A stretch of DNA of 64,000 nucleotides, from assembly GCA_963681975.1 (NCBI GenBank), contig OY820613.1, positions 2,976,001 to 3,040,000 on the forward strand, read 5' to 3'. Numbering within the stretch: position 1 is the first letter of the stretch; each line of letters starts with the position of its first letter. The notes under the pieces are model-generated. The model had not been told where the DNA came from. It worked only from the letters and a program-made list of their open reading frames with translations, and did no database searches. A program made the translations under genes and the position numbers. The stretch comes from JANELJ01 sp024511395 (GTDB taxonomy: Bacteria; Pseudomonadota; Gammaproteobacteria; GRL18). This document shows positions 63,565 through 64,000 of this stretch, in pieces.

Positions 63565-64000
63565 TCGCTCATCCCAGCAGGGCCTGTTTTTTCGGATGCA
63601 TATAGACCTGACATTGCTGCTCGCGCTGCTGGCACTGATCGCTGCCGGACAGGTGATCCTCTACAGTGCCGGTGGTGAAAATATCGCCCTGATGCAGCGC
63701 CAGTGGATCCGTCTGGGGGTCGCGTTTGCTGTCATGCTAGCTATTGCCCAGATTTCCCCGGATACCATGCGCCGCTGGTCTCCGGTACTGTTTATTTTCG
63801 GCACCATTATGCTCATTGCTGTCCTGCTGGTGGGAACCAAGGCGCTGGGTGCCCGGCGCTGGCTGGATCTGGGGCTGTTCCGTTTTCAGCCTTCTGAAAT
63901 GATGAAGCTGGCCGTACCCATGATGATTGCCTGGTTTCTATCCGCCGGAAATATACCGCCCAGCAACCGGCGTATTTTTGCTGCCCTGGCCATTCTGATT
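63557..64000 (+). CDS. rodA: Peptidoglycan glycosyltransferase RodA (cut by window edge)
   Basis: SEDS-family polymerase that makes glycan strands for the side wall together with PBP2. The first 148 codons are present: IDLTLLLALLALIAAGQVIL (TM1), MQRQWIRLGVAFAVMLAIAQ and the SEDS signature GARRWLDLGLFRFQPSEMMK. The ATG at 63557 overlaps the mrdA stop by eight bases. The frame is open to the end of the window. Confidence 0.95.
   Translation, partial: MASRSSQQGLFFRMHIDLTLLLALLALIAAGQVILYSAGGENIALMQRQWIRLGVAFAVMLAIAQISPDTMRRWSPVLFIFGTIMLIAVLLVGTKALGARRWLDLGLFRFQPSEMMKLAVPMMIAWFLSAGNIPPSNRRIFAALAILI

Overview
The window looks like part of the chromosome of a sulfur-oxidising, microaerophilic gammaproteobacterium. 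The housekeeping set is gammaproteobacterial: rsmD, ftsY-ftsE-ftsX, coaD, rpoH, hslO, gatCAB, mreBCD-mrdA-rodA, dusC and moeB. Three things suggest thiotrophy and low-oxygen respiration: a Gly/Trp/Tyr/Asn-rich exported protein of sulfur-globule type, a complete cbb3 oxidase locus, and System II cytochrome c maturation with cytochromes c4 and c5. The heavy load of insertion sequences (IS) and fresh pseudogenes is what one expects in a recently host-restricted symbiont or a lineage that has passed through bottlenecks. The lifestyle is inference; no species can be named. No rRNA, tRNA, CRISPR array or prophage was recognised.

Layout. 1-6.0 kb: dsbA (partial), ccsB, resB, cytochromes c4 and c5, all leftward, then engB rightward. 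6.0-8.6 kb: a remnant of an HD-GYP phosphodiesterase fused to a truncated IS5-type element, which itself sits in an IS982-type element. 8.6-15.1 kb: ftsX-ftsE-ftsY leftward; two M16 peptidases and rsmD rightward. 15.1-18.3 kb: an IS4-family element (called IS4b here), small genes, coaD and a ferredoxin. 18.4-22.5 kb: a gamma-glutamyltranspeptidase gene broken by two IS elements and a nonsense codon. 23-25.2 kb: a SYLF-domain protein and remnants of hydrogenase maturation genes (hypC, hupD) around an IS630 remnant. 25.2-30.5 kb: IS5 plus two inverted copies of a second IS4-family element (IS4a) around a small membrane protein and a dead lipoprotein gene. 31.2-32.7 kb: rpoH and the sulfur-globule-like gene. 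32.8-42.3 kb: ccoNOQP, a 38-residue membrane protein, ccoGHIS and, upstream, an FNR-type regulator whose N-terminal half is lost. 42.3-47.8 kb: IS4b holding an IS21 element and an IS5 element, then a solitary IS4b end. 47.8-52.3 kb: moeB, dusC, a small ORF, hslO, gatB. 52.4-57.5 kb: IS4b::IS5, a large palindromic element, gatA, gatC. 57.5-58.9 kb: a decayed IS4b. 58.9-64 kb: mreB-mreC-mreD-mrdA-rodA (rodA runs off the edge).

Functional picture. DsbA, CcsB and ResB make periplasmic c-type cytochromes; c4 and c5 carry electrons to the CcoNOP oxidase, whose assembly is served by CcoG, CcoH, CcoI and CcoS. The rod/elongasome operon and FtsEX/FtsY serve envelope growth and membrane targeting. IS elements have removed or are removing glutathione catabolism (ggt), hydrogenase maturation, a cyclic-di-GMP phosphodiesterase and an oxygen regulator, and they separate gatB from gatCA.

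IS boundaries could often be fixed to the base from target duplications: 6 bp for the IS5-type and IS982-type insertions in ggt, 9 bp for IS4b, 5 bp for IS21. Several IS5 copies have unrelated flanks, which marks past recombination between copies. The most unusual item is a roughly 110-nt palindromic element at 55430-55540. Related elements sit in the IS4b leaders, and their outer arms differ in sequence yet still pair.
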